NCBI GenBank assembly: GCA_030834125.1
Contig: JAURFW010000006.1
Span: forward strand, 1-64,000
Source: Bacteroidota bacterium
Lineage (GTDB): Bacteria > Bacteroidota > Bacteroidia > NS11-12g > UBA955
DNA: 64,000 nt
Reading direction: 5' to 3'
This document shows positions 33,401-44,047 of the stretch, one piece after another. The notes beneath the pieces are model-generated. The model was given only the letters and a program-made list of their open reading frames with translations, had not been told where the DNA came from and did not search any database. The position numbers were made by a program, and so were the translations under genes. The stretch's first letter is position 1. Each line of letters begins with the position of its first letter.

Positions 33401-36400
33401 TATACAGTAAAATTAATTACGAGAAATATTTTTGGCTGCAAGGACAGTAATTCTCAATTATTTACAATTTATACTGAACCTAGTGTAGAATTTAATATTA
33501 ACTCAAATAAACAATGTGAAGAAAATAATTCCTTTAAAGTATTAAATACATCTTCAAGCAGTTACAATGGAGGTAGTCTAAATTATAAATGGTTTTTGGA
33601 CGATTCATTAATTTCTGTAACCAAAAACTTAAATATAAATTCATTAGTAAAGGGATCATATGCTTTAAAATTACTTGCTATTAATAGTAATTCATGTGTA
33701 GATTCAATGATTGAAAATATTCAGGTTTTAGGAAGTCCGAGTGCTAATTTTTCAATAAACCAAGATTCACAATGTTTAGATGGTAATAAGTTTGAGTTTC
33801 AGAATAGTAGTTTTATAAGCGGTGGAAACCTATCTTACATATGGAATTTCGGAGATAGCATAAGTTCACAGTTATCTTCCCCATCAATAATATTTGAAAA
33901 TCATGGTAATTACACTATAACACTTGTTGCATATACACCAAATGGTTGTAAGGACACATTAAGCAAAAATGTTTTAGTACATTCTACTCCAGAAATTTCC
34001 TTTTCAAGCGCCGATACAAATATGTGTCTTAGTGGTAATGAATTTATTTTTAATAATGTATCTTCAAATCCCGATGGTTCTTCAATAAACTTTAAATGGG
34101 ATTTTGGCGATTCTACAGTGGTAAGTACACAAAATCCAACCAAGAAATATACCAAATCTGGGAATTATTTTGTTCGGTTAGTGGGTCAAAGTGCCTTTGG
34201 TTGTATAGATAGTTTTGTAAAGGTGGTAACAATTTTTGAACAGCCTTATTCATCTTTTTCTACATTGCAATCGGAGCAGTGTTTTATTGATAATAATTTT
34301 GAATTTATTAATACTTCTTATATTAAGGGTAAAAGTCTGTTAACTTATTATTGGGATTTCGGTAATGGTACTTTTGATACGGTGGAGACACCAGAAATGT
34401 CCTATGCCTTTCCTGGTGTTTTCAATGTTACGTTGGTTGTTAACAGCAGCGATGGTTGTAGCGATACTACTAAATCTCAAATGAGAGTGCACGAAATGCC
34501 AACCATAAATTTTGATATTATTAAAACTGATACTTGCTTGAAAGCAAATATTATTAATTTGAAGAATAATTCTGTGTCTAATAATGCTTCTACATTAACA
34601 TACAAATGGGCGTTTGGAGACAATAATGAATCTGTTGGAGATAATCCAAGTCATCGATATTCAACATTTGATACGTTTGAAATCAAATTAATTGGCCTAA
34701 CTTCTTACGGCTGCAAAGATTCAACTAAAAGTAATGTGATTATTTACCCAAATCCCATTGCAGATTTTACAGTTAATAGATTGAATCAATGTATTAGAGG
34801 TAATAATTTCAAAATTAATAATCTATCAAGCTCAGATTTAGGGAATATTTCCAGCAATTGGTTTTTCGGGGATTCCTTATTGAACAACGTTGATAATCCA
34901 AGTTTTACTTTCGATTCAGTAGGGAACTACAGCATTAAACTTTTTGTTGTTAACGAGTTTGGTTGTATTGATACTTTAAAAAAGAATGCTACTACATTGC
35001 CAAGTCCAAATTCGCTATTTGTGGTAACAGATTCGATACAATGTATAAATGGTAATAAGTTTATTTTCCTTAATAACTCTAATGTAAGTCTTGGGAATCT
35101 TAATTTTATTTGGGATTATGGTGATGGTGCTATTAACAAATTATATAATGGAGAATACAGTTATTTAAATCCAGGAGATTACACTGTTCAATTAATTGCC
35201 AAAACGGATAATAATTGTTCTGATACTTCAGTGAATAAGGTGATTGTAACTCCCAAACCGAATGTAAGCTTCGACATTAATAAATACAATCAATGTCTTA
35301 AATCAAATTCTTTTAATACCTCAAATAATAGCGTTTACAATGGACCCGATTCAATTTCATTCCGTTGGAATACGGGAGATGGAGGCACGTATAATTCAAA
35401 AAATATATTTCATATTTATTCAGATTATGGAAAATATAAGTTTCAATTAATTGTTGAAACGGAGACAGGGTGTAAAGACTCATTTGCAAAAGATGTTGAA
35501 GTTTACGCTCAAGGTAAATCTGAAATCAATATTATACGAGATAGTATTTGCCTGTATAATAATGAAGTAAGAATTGGCAATAATTCAAGAATTGTTGGTG
35601 ATAGGTTTACTTCAATTGAGTGGATTTTTGGAGATGGACTGTATTTTATCACCCAATCATCCAACCCAATTGATCATTCTTATAATGATACTGGTACTTA
35701 TTTAGTTCAACTTATTACAACAACTAACCATCTTTGTAAAGATTCCTCTTCAGGTAATATTACTATATTACCTAATCCAACTGCATTAGTGTCTTCAAAT
35801 ACAGATATTACATGTTTTAATGAGCAGAATTTCGAATTTTCAGATATCAGTACATTTAATGATTTAAGTTACACCCGATCTTGGATAATCGGCGGTAAAA
35901 TTCTTGGTGCTGATAGTATTTTGAATTACGAGTTTGAAGAGCCGGGTTTGAAAAAAGTTAAATTAGTAGCAACTAATATTGTAGGGTGTACCGATACATT
36001 TAATTATGAAGTTTTAGTTAATCCTTCCCCGCATGCCGATTTTAGGATCAATCAAAGAGTTCAATGTTTATTAGAAAACGAGTTTAGATTTGAAAATACG
36101 TCAACAGGTATTGGTTTGATTCCTGAGGGCTTATGGCTTCCAGAACCTGGATCAGCTGCTTTTGAGAATGATTTAATTTATAATTACTTAAACGCAGGAA
36201 ACTATGATGTAACTTTAGTTACTTATAATGATTCTGGATGTACTGATGAAATAACAAAAAATGTATTAATAAATCCAACGCCAGAGGCAATTCTAAGCAG
36301 TAACGATATATGTACTTTAGAACCGGTTACTTTTAATCCTAATGCCAATATTTCCAGTGGGAGTATAGTTCAATACGATTGGAATATGGGAGAAGGTACT

Positions 36401-37060
36401 TTTAAAAACGATACCTCGCCCACTTATACTTACCTATTGCCTGCAGAATACACTGTGAAATTACGTTTGGTTTCTGATAAAAATTGTGGAAACCGATTTA
36501 GTACAACTTTCAATGTTCATTCACGCCCAATAGCCGATTTTAATAATTATACAGAACGACCAACTATCTTATCTCCTAATGTATTATTAGTGGATTCTAG
36601 TTACGATGCTTGGTATTGGGAATGGGACTTTGGTGATGGTAGCCCGTTTGGATTATTTTATTTTGAGGAGCATGAATATAAAGATACAGGAAACTTTAAT
36701 GTCAGGTTGGTTGCTTTTTCAGATTTTGGTTGTACCGATACAATGATCAAGGTGATTAGAATATGGCCAGAGTATAGGCTTTTATTTCCTACTGCTTTTT
36801 CACCCAATAATGATGGTATAAATGATAAATATCATATTAAAGGGTTTCATCATTCATTAAATGCAGTAGATATAAAGATTTATTCTAAAAATGGTATATT
36901 GGTTTATCAATCAAATGACATACTGGATGGTTGGGATGGTACCTACATGAATGAGAAAATAAAATACATGCCATCCGCCCCTTACGAATTGATTTTACAT
37001 GTTAAGGACCTTTACGGAAAACAAAAGACATTTACCCAGAAGATAAATTTAATTAGATAA
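30488..37060 (+). CDS. Large PKD-repeat surface adhesin with T9SS type B (gliding-motility-associated) C-terminal domain
   Basis: Many PKD modules (TWDFGDSTNANSSSPSKTYNNYGKYPVKLVTTSQFGC type); C-terminus LFPTAFSPNNDGINDKYHIKGF...VYQSNDILDGWDGTYMNEK. ATG at 30488 chosen over the TTG track start. Confidence 0.9.
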   Translation: MWSKKQVNDIINNKSFLSGVVHWFLLIIIGLFGISNNLKAQCTSIYGSLIPNGIVQGDSIFLCEGDSLHIINELIDTSGSAVSQQWEVVGKGVIFTQDFHDKFSSSIDTVKFTHSNSSCTLFYEYYVFTSSISPKIWVNDTIQCLTGNQFIFEDSGTLIPGNIPVDSLKWLIDGQIYADVSNINFNNDSLHSVSYEVWTKGGCYAKDSINVSVLSSPEISIEYLTDTLFCYQKGINDTVKLKKTASLISSTGDSIVSSLWKINLNSYAADTFVYVFDPLLGGLYGDINFPIEVTASNGCKVNKTAKVHVVAPFQTSFSSSDTSVCEGTSITAYFNTVFNTRDPLYKREFKLTSNLTYTTTNNSFNFYPPDTGDFEVFVFETSTGKCRDTGRIILNSKSSPISLILGDKYVHCEGDQDTLFFSSFENDTVLNYNWFLSGNLIDTIPQFFLFKDSVGIEKLKLRISNNIGCESIDSIDVGISPKPDVSIKRYNSDSCVLGNQKFRILNSNPSNITAVQWYFHDSTTVNDSIANKTYTNSGNFNITAIAIDQYGCLDTAILNVFVPVPPVSKFSVSSYQSCFGNQAFTYYDSSYSDTGQIMQRDWLFSDGYSILNDTIGSFSKNFNNPGTYTLTQIITNDLGCSDTSSDFIYVYPNPTADFSVNDIQQCKTNNLFKITNSSASNFTDSTLLYFWDFGDWSNSNQKSPNKSYNKIGNFKIKLKATSVYGCTDSADLNVLVKKIPEINLTVNNAIQCEDNNSFDFYDSSKFNGSLDSIFKTEWTLKGVTEIGKSKSYSFNTSGTYSVTMHSYGINGCFDSAVTNVSVLPKPVSKFSVSKDTQCLVGNVFQFNNQSTIISGGGNLTYTWDFGDSTNANSSSPSKTYNNYGKYPVKLVTTSQFGCQNAISKFINVISNPKVSFASVGGNAQCKSGNRFDFNNQTDSLNGSGLIYTWNFGDNTNSSLKNPIKSYTNPGVYTVKLITRNIFGCKDSNSQLFTIYTEPSVEFNINSNKQCEENNSFKVLNTSSSSYNGGSLNYKWFLDDSLISVTKNLNINSLVKGSYALKLLAINSNSCVDSMIENIQVLGSPSANFSINQDSQCLDGNKFEFQNSSFISGGNLSYIWNFGDSISSQLSSPSIIFENHGNYTITLVAYTPNGCKDTLSKNVLVHSTPEISFSSADTNMCLSGNEFIFNNVSSNPDGSSINFKWDFGDSTVVSTQNPTKKYTKSGNYFVRLVGQSAFGCIDSFVKVVTIFEQPYSSFSTLQSEQCFIDNNFEFINTSYIKGKSLLTYYWDFGNGTFDTVETPEMSYAFPGVFNVTLVVNSSDGCSDTTKSQMRVHEMPTINFDIIKTDTCLKANIINLKNNSVSNNASTLTYKWAFGDNNESVGDNPSHRYSTFDTFEIKLIGLTSYGCKDSTKSNVIIYPNPIADFTVNRLNQCIRGNNFKINNLSSSDLGNISSNWFFGDSLLNNVDNPSFTFDSVGNYSIKLFVVNEFGCIDTLKKNATTLPSPNSLFVVTDSIQCINGNKFIFLNNSNVSLGNLNFIWDYGDGAINKLYNGEYSYLNPGDYTVQLIAKTDNNCSDTSVNKVIVTPKPNVSFDINKYNQCLKSNSFNTSNNSVYNGPDSISFRWNTGDGGTYNSKNIFHIYSDYGKYKFQLIVETETGCKDSFAKDVEVYAQGKSEINIIRDSICLYNNEVRIGNNSRIVGDRFTSIEWIFGDGLYFITQSSNPIDHSYNDTGTYLVQLITTTNHLCKDSSSGNITILPNPTALVSSNTDITCFNEQNFEFSDISTFNDLSYTRSWIIGGKILGADSILNYEFEEPGLKKVKLVATNIVGCTDTFNYEVLVNPSPHADFRINQRVQCLLENEFRFENTSTGIGLIPEGLWLPEPGSAAFENDLIYNYLNAGNYDVTLVTYNDSGCTDEITKNVLINPTPEAILSSNDICTLEPVTFNPNANISSGSIVQYDWNMGEGTFKNDTSPTYTYLLPAEYTVKLRLVSDKNCGNRFSTTFNVHSRPIADFNNYTERPTILSPNVLLVDSSYDAWYWEWDFGDGSPFGLFYFEEHEYKDTGNFNVRLVAFSDFGCTDTMIKVIRIWPEYRLLFPTAFSPNNDGINDKYHIKGFHHSLNAVDIKIYSKNGILVYQSNDILDGWDGTYMNEKIKYMPSAPYELILHVKDLYGKQKTFTQKINLIR

Positions 37061-37063
37061 TTA

Positions 37064-40000
37064 GTGAAGTATATACGAAACATATTGCTATTAATAACAG
37101 TATTCTTCTTCGGACATCTTAATGCTGTGGATATTAAGGTGAAATCTTCGGTAGCAGTTAGTTGTCACGGCGCTCAAGATGGTAGTGTGGTTTTACAAGG
37201 TTTATCTGGTCAATCTCCATACACTTATAAAATCAATAATCAATCAACCTTCTCTAATTCAGATACCTTTAGCGGATTAGCATCTGGTAATTATTGGGGT
37301 TTTGTTAAGGACTCGAATGGAGATATTGATTCTGTACAATTTTTCTTGGCTCAACCAAGTGCGTTATCAATTACTAATTCGGTGACTATACCAAATTGCC
37401 CCAATAACTCTACGGGACAAATTAATATTAACGTATCCGGTGGATCCGGAGGATATTCATATTCTTGGACAAAAAATGGTCAAATTATTAGTAATACCAG
37501 AAATATAGCCAACCTTAAGTCTGGTACATATATATTAGAGGTTACCGATGTTAATCTTTGTCAAGTAAAAGATACCATTGTAGTTGGAAGCACTAACCCA
37601 ATTTCTCATTCGGCAATAATATCCGACATAAGTTGTTATAATGTCAACGATGGCTCAATTAAAATAACTATTTCTGGTACAAGTAATACATACAGTATAA
37701 ATTGGACCGGGCCAGGTAGTTATACTTCAAGTTTAAGTGAAATTAGTAATTTAAAATCTGGAAATTACAATTTGACAATAATTGATGATACTACATTATG
37801 TGAAATAAATAAAACCTATTTTATTAAAAACCCTGCTGAACTTATAGTATCTATTAAAAATAAACGGAATGTTTCGTGTTATGGTGATTCTAATGGGTTG
37901 ATTCAACCACTTGTTATAGGCGGGTCCCAGCCCTATTTTTATGAATGGACCTCAACTAATGGGCAACAATCCTATTCTTCAAGAATAATTGATGCACGTA
38001 TGGGTAATTACAACCTTGTTGTTACCGACAATAGAAATTGCACGGATACCTTAAATACCACAATAACAGAACCTTTATCCTTGCTGTTATCTTCAAATAT
38101 TAAGGATGTAACGTGTTATTCTAGTCAAGATGGTTCAATAGAATTAACGGTTGGAAGAGGTTTGCCACCATATATTTATAAATGGTCTACTGGTGATACA
38201 AGTAAGAACTTGGCTAGTTTATATGCGGGTGATTATAATATTATCGTTACTGATAGTAACGGATGTAATATTAAAAGGAAATTAACTGTTGGAACACCTG
38301 CACCTCTTGCAATTAATTATTCGACTAAAGATGTAAAATGTTTTGGTGATAGCACTGGTAGTTTCACATTTTATATTTCTGGAGGAATTTTTCCGTGGAA
38401 ATACTTTTCTGTTTTTCCTAATGGTGATACCTCTTTGGTTGCTGTAAATAAAAATTTATTTTCTGGGAACTATAAAGTATTTGTTGAAGATAATAACCTC
38501 TGTAATGATAGTGCCATAATATACGTTTCTCAACCAGATTCAATAAATTTAGATTTAGTTGTAATTAATCCTGCTTGCAATGGTGGAACAGGTTCTATTT
38601 CCGCCAAAGTTCTTGGCGGGGTAAAGCCATATTCTTTTGACTGGATTGATAGTAGTGGTAGTTTGTTTTCTGGTACTCAGAATGTACTTGGATTAAATAA
38701 AGGGCGATATTATTTGCAGTTTTCCGATGCAAATCAATGTTCAATTTATGATTCTTTGATAGTAGAAGAACCTCCTAAATTGGAATTAAGTAATGATAGT
38801 GTGGCTTTCCCTTATTGTTTAACTGATACATCAGGTTATATTTCGTTTATAACAGTGGGAGGAACAAAACCCTATGAGTTATATTTAAATAATAATTTAA
38901 ATAATGGTTCAGGTCTGTATTCAGGGTTAGCTACCGGTAAATATATTGGAGTTGTAATTGACTCAAATTTTTGTTCTGATACCATCCAAATTGATCTAAA
39001 ATATTTAGATACTATTAAACCACAGATAATTATAAATTCACCAACAATTTATCTTGATAACCTTGGTAAATCTAATTTAACTAGTCAGTTAGTAGATAAT
39101 GGGACTTCTGATAATTGTGGAATTTCAAAATTCGAATTACAAAAAACACAGTTCAACTGTAATGATTTAGGACTCGTAACAACACAGTTAACGGTTTCAG
39201 ATTTTAGTAATAATACTATTACTCAAACAGTTTCATTAACAGTTAAAGATACAATACCACCTAATATTAAAGTAAAGCCCGTTGCTACATATTTGAATAG
39301 TCAAGGGTTAGCTACTGTAAATCCAAACTCTGTAAATAACGGAACTTTTGATAACTGTTCTATAGATTCATTTATATTGATTCAAAGTCAATTTACTTGT
39401 AAAGATTTAGGAATTAATTCAATTCCTGTTAGAGTAGTTGATGTATCGGGGAATGTTTCACTTTCAAACGTTTCAATTTCTGTTTTAGATACAACTAAGC
39501 CTGTGTTAAAATATCAAACAGTAAATTGTTATTTAAGTTCTTCAGGGTTAGGAATAATTGATTCATCCGATATTGATGCTGGTAGTTTTGATAATTGTTC
39601 AATCACCAGAAGAACTATTGATAAACGCATATTTAGCTGTGCAGATTTGGGAAATAATTTTGTTCGATACACTATATATGATAAAAGTGGAAACTTTTCC
39701 TCTGCTTTAGTTAAGGTTGTTGTAATTGATACTGTTTCGCCTGAAATAAGAACAAAGTCAAAAACATTGTATTTAAATCAGTATGGGTATACAGTTCTTT
39801 CTCCAAATGACATAGACGACAATAGTACAGACAATTGTGCTATTGCGAGTAAGGTTATTAATCAAAGTGTTTTTTCTTGTAATGATGTTGGAAATCGAAT
39901 AGTTACTTTAAGTGTTTTTGATCCTTCAGGAAACGTATCATCTTCAAATATTCAGGTAACTATTAAAGATACAACAAATCCGATTAATAAAACTCGAAAT

Positions 40001-43000
40001 CCTACAATTTATCTGGATCAAAATGGGGTGGCACGATTATCTGTATACGATGTAGATAATGGTACAAAAGATAATTGTGGAATTTCAGTTAGTAGTATTT
40101 CTGAGGATAAATTCTTTTGTTTTGAACGTGGAACTAAAACTCTAAAGTTTAAGAGTGTAGATAATATAGGAAATGAATCAATAAGTACATTTGAGGTTAA
40201 AATTCGTGATACTATTCGACCGGTAATTAAAGCAATTCCAAAAGATATTTATTTAAATCAATATGGATCAGCTACAATAAGTCCAGAATATTTCGATAAC
40301 GGGAGTTTTGATAACTGTGGAATTAAAAATAAAATATTAAGTAAAAGTAGTTTCAATTGTTCTGACATAGGCAATGCAAATATTGTTTATGAAATTATAG
40401 ATTCTTCAGGGAATAATCAACTAGAAGTTTTATCCTTTAGAGTTTATGATACTATCTCTCCAATTATTAAAATCCCTAACTACATAAGATTTTTAGATTC
40501 AACCGGTGTAGCATCAATTTCTTTTACAGATGTAGTCCCATTTATTCGTGATAATTGTGAAATTTTGTCTATTGAATTGTCAGATACTACCTTTTTATGT
40601 GACAAAATTGGACTTAATCAGGTTTTCTGTACTGTTATTGATAAGTCACTGAATAAATCTAGAATTCCTTTTTTTGTTGAGGTTTTTGATACTATTCGTC
40701 CTGTTCTAAAATTAAAAAATATTGACGTACTAATTGATACCTCAGGTTATGTAGATATTACTCCATATTCCTTGGTAGATTCAATTAAAGAGAATTGTGG
40801 TATCAAGGACATTTATATTAGCAATAAAAGGTTTTTTACTTATAATGAAGGATTAAATTTTGTTTACATTTCAGTTGTAGATAATTCAAATAATTCATCG
40901 GGTGATATTATTGGACAAATAAATGTGATTTTAGGCGATTTGGATCAGGATAGTATTCCAGACTATATAGAAGGTCCATACGATTTTGACGGGGATTTAG
41001 TGCCAAACTATTTGGATAAAGACTCTGATAATGATGGTATACTTGATGTTGATGAAAATGGTGGCTTTAAGGAATTATTGGATCAAGACGAGGATGGATA
41101 CTTTAATATATTTGATATTGATACTGACGGTGATGGCATTATGGATTTATTTGAGACCAATGGTTTTGATGTAGAGCCCTATGATGGAAGAATTGGAATC
41201 GGTAAGGTAAATGTTGATATAATTACCGGTATTCCAATTTTATCCAATAACGCTGCTGGAGCGTCATTAATCGATACCGATTCTGACGGAATAAATGATT
41301 TTAAAGATGTTGATTCAGATAATGATGGTATTGATGATTCAATAGAAAAAGGCAAAATTCTATTGCCTGTGGATACAGATGGTGATGGGATTTTTGATTT
41401 TAGAGATACTGATTCAGATAATGATGGAATTGATGACATTGTAGAAGGGATTACTGATACGGATGGTGATTTATTAAAAAACTATGTGGATTTAGATTCA
41501 GATAATGATTTAATTTCAGATTCAATAGAGGGTGTTAATGATCTTGATTTGGATGGTTTGGGAAATTGGATTGACACCGACAGTGATGGTGATGGTATAA
41601 AAGATAAAAAAGAAACACAATTTGATTCGGATAAGGACGGACTTGGGAATTGGTTGGATATTGATGCCGATAACGATGGAATTTCTGATATTATTGAAAC
41701 GGAAAATGATTTTGATTCTGATGGATATCCAAATTTCTTGGATATTGACTCCGATAATGACTTTATCAAGGATTCAATAGAAGCTATTCCCTTGGTTGGA
41801 AATATCCCATTCGACAACGATAATGATGGTGTTCCCGATTACTTAGATTATGATTCCGATAATGATATTATTGATGATTATATTGAAGGAACTGCAGATG
41901 CCGATAATGATGGAATAATGAATTATCGAGATTTCGATTCTGATAATGATGGTGTGGATGATTTGATTGAAGGAAATGGAGATACTGATTCAGATGGAAT
42001 CCCAGATGTTATTGATGAAGATAGCGATAATGATGGTATTCCCGATATAATTGAAGGGAATGATGACGTTGATGCAGATCTTGTTCCTAATTATAAGGAT
42101 TTGGACTCTGATAATGATGGAATTAATGATATCAGGGAATGTGGGTATTCAGATTCCTTGGGTACCGGAATGATAAAAGTCGGAGATACTTTAGCAATGG
42201 CTCAGATAACAAAAGATATTGATGGGGATGGTTTATATAATTTTGTTGATAATGATTCTGATGGCGATGGTATTTCAGACTTATTTGAATCTGGTTTTGG
42301 GTATTATGATTTAGATTATAATGGTATGGTTGATGGTTCCGACGCAGATGGTGATGGTATTTTCGATTATGCAGATGGCTTAGAGGGTCAATTTGGTGAT
42401 AGATATGATTTAGAGGTGTTAGATAGTGATGCTGATACCATTAGAGATTTCGAGGATATTGATAGTGATAATGACAGAATTCCTGATGTAGTTGAGACAT
42501 GGATAGATCATGACTTTGATGGAATTTCAAGCTATTTAGATTACGATAGCGATAATGATAAAATTTTTGATGTTATTGAAACCGCTGACGATTTTGACAA
42601 TGACGGTTTGGGTAATTTTATTGATTTAGATAGTGATGGGGATAATATAATTGATGAAATTGAAGGTACTAAAGACTATGATCGAGATGGATCGCCTAAC
42701 TATTTAGATTTTGATAGTGATAATGATGGTAAATCTGACTTAGTTGAAGGCTTATCGGATAAGGATAGAAATAATCGGCCAGACTATATTGACCCAAAAA
42801 TATTTGTTCCAGAAATATTTACACCGAATAAAGACGGGATTAATGAACTTTTAATATTAACTGGATTAAATAATTATCCTAATTCAACATTATCAATTTA
42901 TAATCAATGGGGTCAATTAGTGTATCAATCCAACGGATTATATAACAATGATTGGGATGGTACTTACTTAAATAGTGGTAAAGTTCTTTCTGAAGGTATA

Positions 43001-43087
43001 TACTTTTATATATTACAATATAAACGTGACGACGATGAATTTTATAAACGATCACCTGAAAAAGGAAACATTTATATAAAACCCTAA
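37064..43087 (+). CDS. Modular adhesin: SprB repeats + HYR-like repeats + Asp-rich Ca-binding (TSP3-like) repeats + T9SS type B CTD
   Basis: GTG start with signal peptide (MKYIRNILLLITVFFFGHLNA); SprB-type modules (VSCHGAQDGSVVL...); repeated DNCxI...CxDLG...DxSGNxS modules; DSDNDGIxDxxEG repeats; IFTPNKDGINELLILTGL...WDGTY CTD. Confidence 0.9.
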   Translation: MKYIRNILLLITVFFFGHLNAVDIKVKSSVAVSCHGAQDGSVVLQGLSGQSPYTYKINNQSTFSNSDTFSGLASGNYWGFVKDSNGDIDSVQFFLAQPSALSITNSVTIPNCPNNSTGQININVSGGSGGYSYSWTKNGQIISNTRNIANLKSGTYILEVTDVNLCQVKDTIVVGSTNPISHSAIISDISCYNVNDGSIKITISGTSNTYSINWTGPGSYTSSLSEISNLKSGNYNLTIIDDTTLCEINKTYFIKNPAELIVSIKNKRNVSCYGDSNGLIQPLVIGGSQPYFYEWTSTNGQQSYSSRIIDARMGNYNLVVTDNRNCTDTLNTTITEPLSLLLSSNIKDVTCYSSQDGSIELTVGRGLPPYIYKWSTGDTSKNLASLYAGDYNIIVTDSNGCNIKRKLTVGTPAPLAINYSTKDVKCFGDSTGSFTFYISGGIFPWKYFSVFPNGDTSLVAVNKNLFSGNYKVFVEDNNLCNDSAIIYVSQPDSINLDLVVINPACNGGTGSISAKVLGGVKPYSFDWIDSSGSLFSGTQNVLGLNKGRYYLQFSDANQCSIYDSLIVEEPPKLELSNDSVAFPYCLTDTSGYISFITVGGTKPYELYLNNNLNNGSGLYSGLATGKYIGVVIDSNFCSDTIQIDLKYLDTIKPQIIINSPTIYLDNLGKSNLTSQLVDNGTSDNCGISKFELQKTQFNCNDLGLVTTQLTVSDFSNNTITQTVSLTVKDTIPPNIKVKPVATYLNSQGLATVNPNSVNNGTFDNCSIDSFILIQSQFTCKDLGINSIPVRVVDVSGNVSLSNVSISVLDTTKPVLKYQTVNCYLSSSGLGIIDSSDIDAGSFDNCSITRRTIDKRIFSCADLGNNFVRYTIYDKSGNFSSALVKVVVIDTVSPEIRTKSKTLYLNQYGYTVLSPNDIDDNSTDNCAIASKVINQSVFSCNDVGNRIVTLSVFDPSGNVSSSNIQVTIKDTTNPINKTRNPTIYLDQNGVARLSVYDVDNGTKDNCGISVSSISEDKFFCFERGTKTLKFKSVDNIGNESISTFEVKIRDTIRPVIKAIPKDIYLNQYGSATISPEYFDNGSFDNCGIKNKILSKSSFNCSDIGNANIVYEIIDSSGNNQLEVLSFRVYDTISPIIKIPNYIRFLDSTGVASISFTDVVPFIRDNCEILSIELSDTTFLCDKIGLNQVFCTVIDKSLNKSRIPFFVEVFDTIRPVLKLKNIDVLIDTSGYVDITPYSLVDSIKENCGIKDIYISNKRFFTYNEGLNFVYISVVDNSNNSSGDIIGQINVILGDLDQDSIPDYIEGPYDFDGDLVPNYLDKDSDNDGILDVDENGGFKELLDQDEDGYFNIFDIDTDGDGIMDLFETNGFDVEPYDGRIGIGKVNVDIITGIPILSNNAAGASLIDTDSDGINDFKDVDSDNDGIDDSIEKGKILLPVDTDGDGIFDFRDTDSDNDGIDDIVEGITDTDGDLLKNYVDLDSDNDLISDSIEGVNDLDLDGLGNWIDTDSDGDGIKDKKETQFDSDKDGLGNWLDIDADNDGISDIIETENDFDSDGYPNFLDIDSDNDFIKDSIEAIPLVGNIPFDNDNDGVPDYLDYDSDNDIIDDYIEGTADADNDGIMNYRDFDSDNDGVDDLIEGNGDTDSDGIPDVIDEDSDNDGIPDIIEGNDDVDADLVPNYKDLDSDNDGINDIRECGYSDSLGTGMIKVGDTLAMAQITKDIDGDGLYNFVDNDSDGDGISDLFESGFGYYDLDYNGMVDGSDADGDGIFDYADGLEGQFGDRYDLEVLDSDADTIRDFEDIDSDNDRIPDVVETWIDHDFDGISSYLDYDSDNDKIFDVIETADDFDNDGLGNFIDLDSDGDNIIDEIEGTKDYDRDGSPNYLDFDSDNDGKSDLVEGLSDKDRNNRPDYIDPKIFVPEIFTPNKDGINELLILTGLNNYPNSTLSIYNQWGQLVYQSNGLYNNDWDGTYLNSGKVLSEGIYFYILQYKRDDDEFYKRSPEKGNIYIKP
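40920..42790 (+). repeat. Asp-rich tandem repeat region encoding DxDxDG / DSDNDGI calcium-binding-like units
   Basis: Recurring gattcagataatgatggt-like DNA units coding DSDNDGIDDxIEG. Confidence 0.9.
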
Positions 43088-43096
43088 TCCTGATCA

Positions 43097-44044
43097 ATGA
43101 GAATTTCGAGACTAAATATTTTATTGATTCTACTTTTTTTGGGTGTTTATCCGTTATTCTCCCAACAGGTAGCTTTAATTTCCCAATATGATAGGGTTGC
43201 CGGTATTCAGAATCCAGCTTACAATGGAATTCATAATACAATGCGAATAGATGGAATAAGTAGAGTACAATGGATGAATTTTCCCGGTAGTCCAAAATAC
43301 ACGGCATTGTCTGTTCAAGCCCCTGTTTCTCAAAGTATAGCTTTGGCTGGACAGTTTCAAACTTTAGGAGTTGGTGATTTTGAATATGCTCCTCCTTTAT
43401 CAATGAGTTCATATACAATTGATCTCGCCTATCACAAACAATTGTCTAAGAATTTAAATATTTCTACCGGACTGAGAACTGGTTTATTCAGTTTTGGAAT
43501 GAATTTAGGACAATTAATTAGTGAAATTCCCGATGACATTGCAGTTGCAGGTAATAATTATTCTTTTAATGCTCCGCTAGTCGGTGGTGGAGTTCTTGCA
43601 TATGGCCGAAATTACTATTTAGGAGTATCTATGCCACAATATGCTTTGATTTCTAATCAACTCATTGAAAATGTTAATCTTAATTATAATGCCAGGAGCT
43701 ACTATTTATTAACCGCGGGCTACATACAATCATTTTTTCGAGATATATTTTCAGTTAAACCCACAATTCAAGTTAGAAAATATGAAGGATTAAAGGAGCA
43801 AATAGATGGCAATATTTACTTTTATTATCTTCAAGATTTTATGTTAGGTTACGGTTACCGTTCCGTAGGATCCCACCAATTAAGTAGTATGATAAAAATA
43901 AACCCATATTTTAATATTTATTACTTATATGAATTTGGTCGGTTCCGAAATGAGGGAATTGCTTATTCTTCTCAAGAATTTGGGTTGCGTTATGAATTAA
44001 ATTATTTGGAGCAAAAAATTAAAACACCACCAAGATTTTATTAA
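43097..44044 (+). CDS. PorP/SprF family type IX secretion membrane protein
   Basis: SQQVALISQYDRVAGIQNPAYNGIHNTMRIDGISRVQWMNFPGSPKYTALSVQAPV; 9 nt after the adhesin stop. Confidence 0.88.
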   Translation: MRISRLNILLILLFLGVYPLFSQQVALISQYDRVAGIQNPAYNGIHNTMRIDGISRVQWMNFPGSPKYTALSVQAPVSQSIALAGQFQTLGVGDFEYAPPLSMSSYTIDLAYHKQLSKNLNISTGLRTGLFSFGMNLGQLISEIPDDIAVAGNNYSFNAPLVGGGVLAYGRNYYLGVSMPQYALISNQLIENVNLNYNARSYYLLTAGYIQSFFRDIFSVKPTIQVRKYEGLKEQIDGNIYFYYLQDFMLGYGYRSVGSHQLSSMIKINPYFNIYYLYEFGRFRNEGIAYSSQEFGLRYELNYLEQKIKTPPRFY

Positions 44045-44047
44045 TTT

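Noticed and set aside
41179-41817. Ser/Pro-rich minus-strand ORFs (SESVSLKSFIPSES...)
   Set aside because: Reverse complement of the DSDNDGI repeat codons of the adhesin; low-complexity artefact.
40920-42790. Possible CRISPR-like or DNA-level satellite array
   Set aside because: Repeats are codon-phased, imperfect and explained by DxDxDG protein repeats; no constant repeat with unique spacers.
42879-43418. 179-aa minus-strand ORF across the adhesin B/sprF junction
   Set aside because: Overlaps the type B CTD coding region and sprF start, both strongly supported; translation has no domain-like features.
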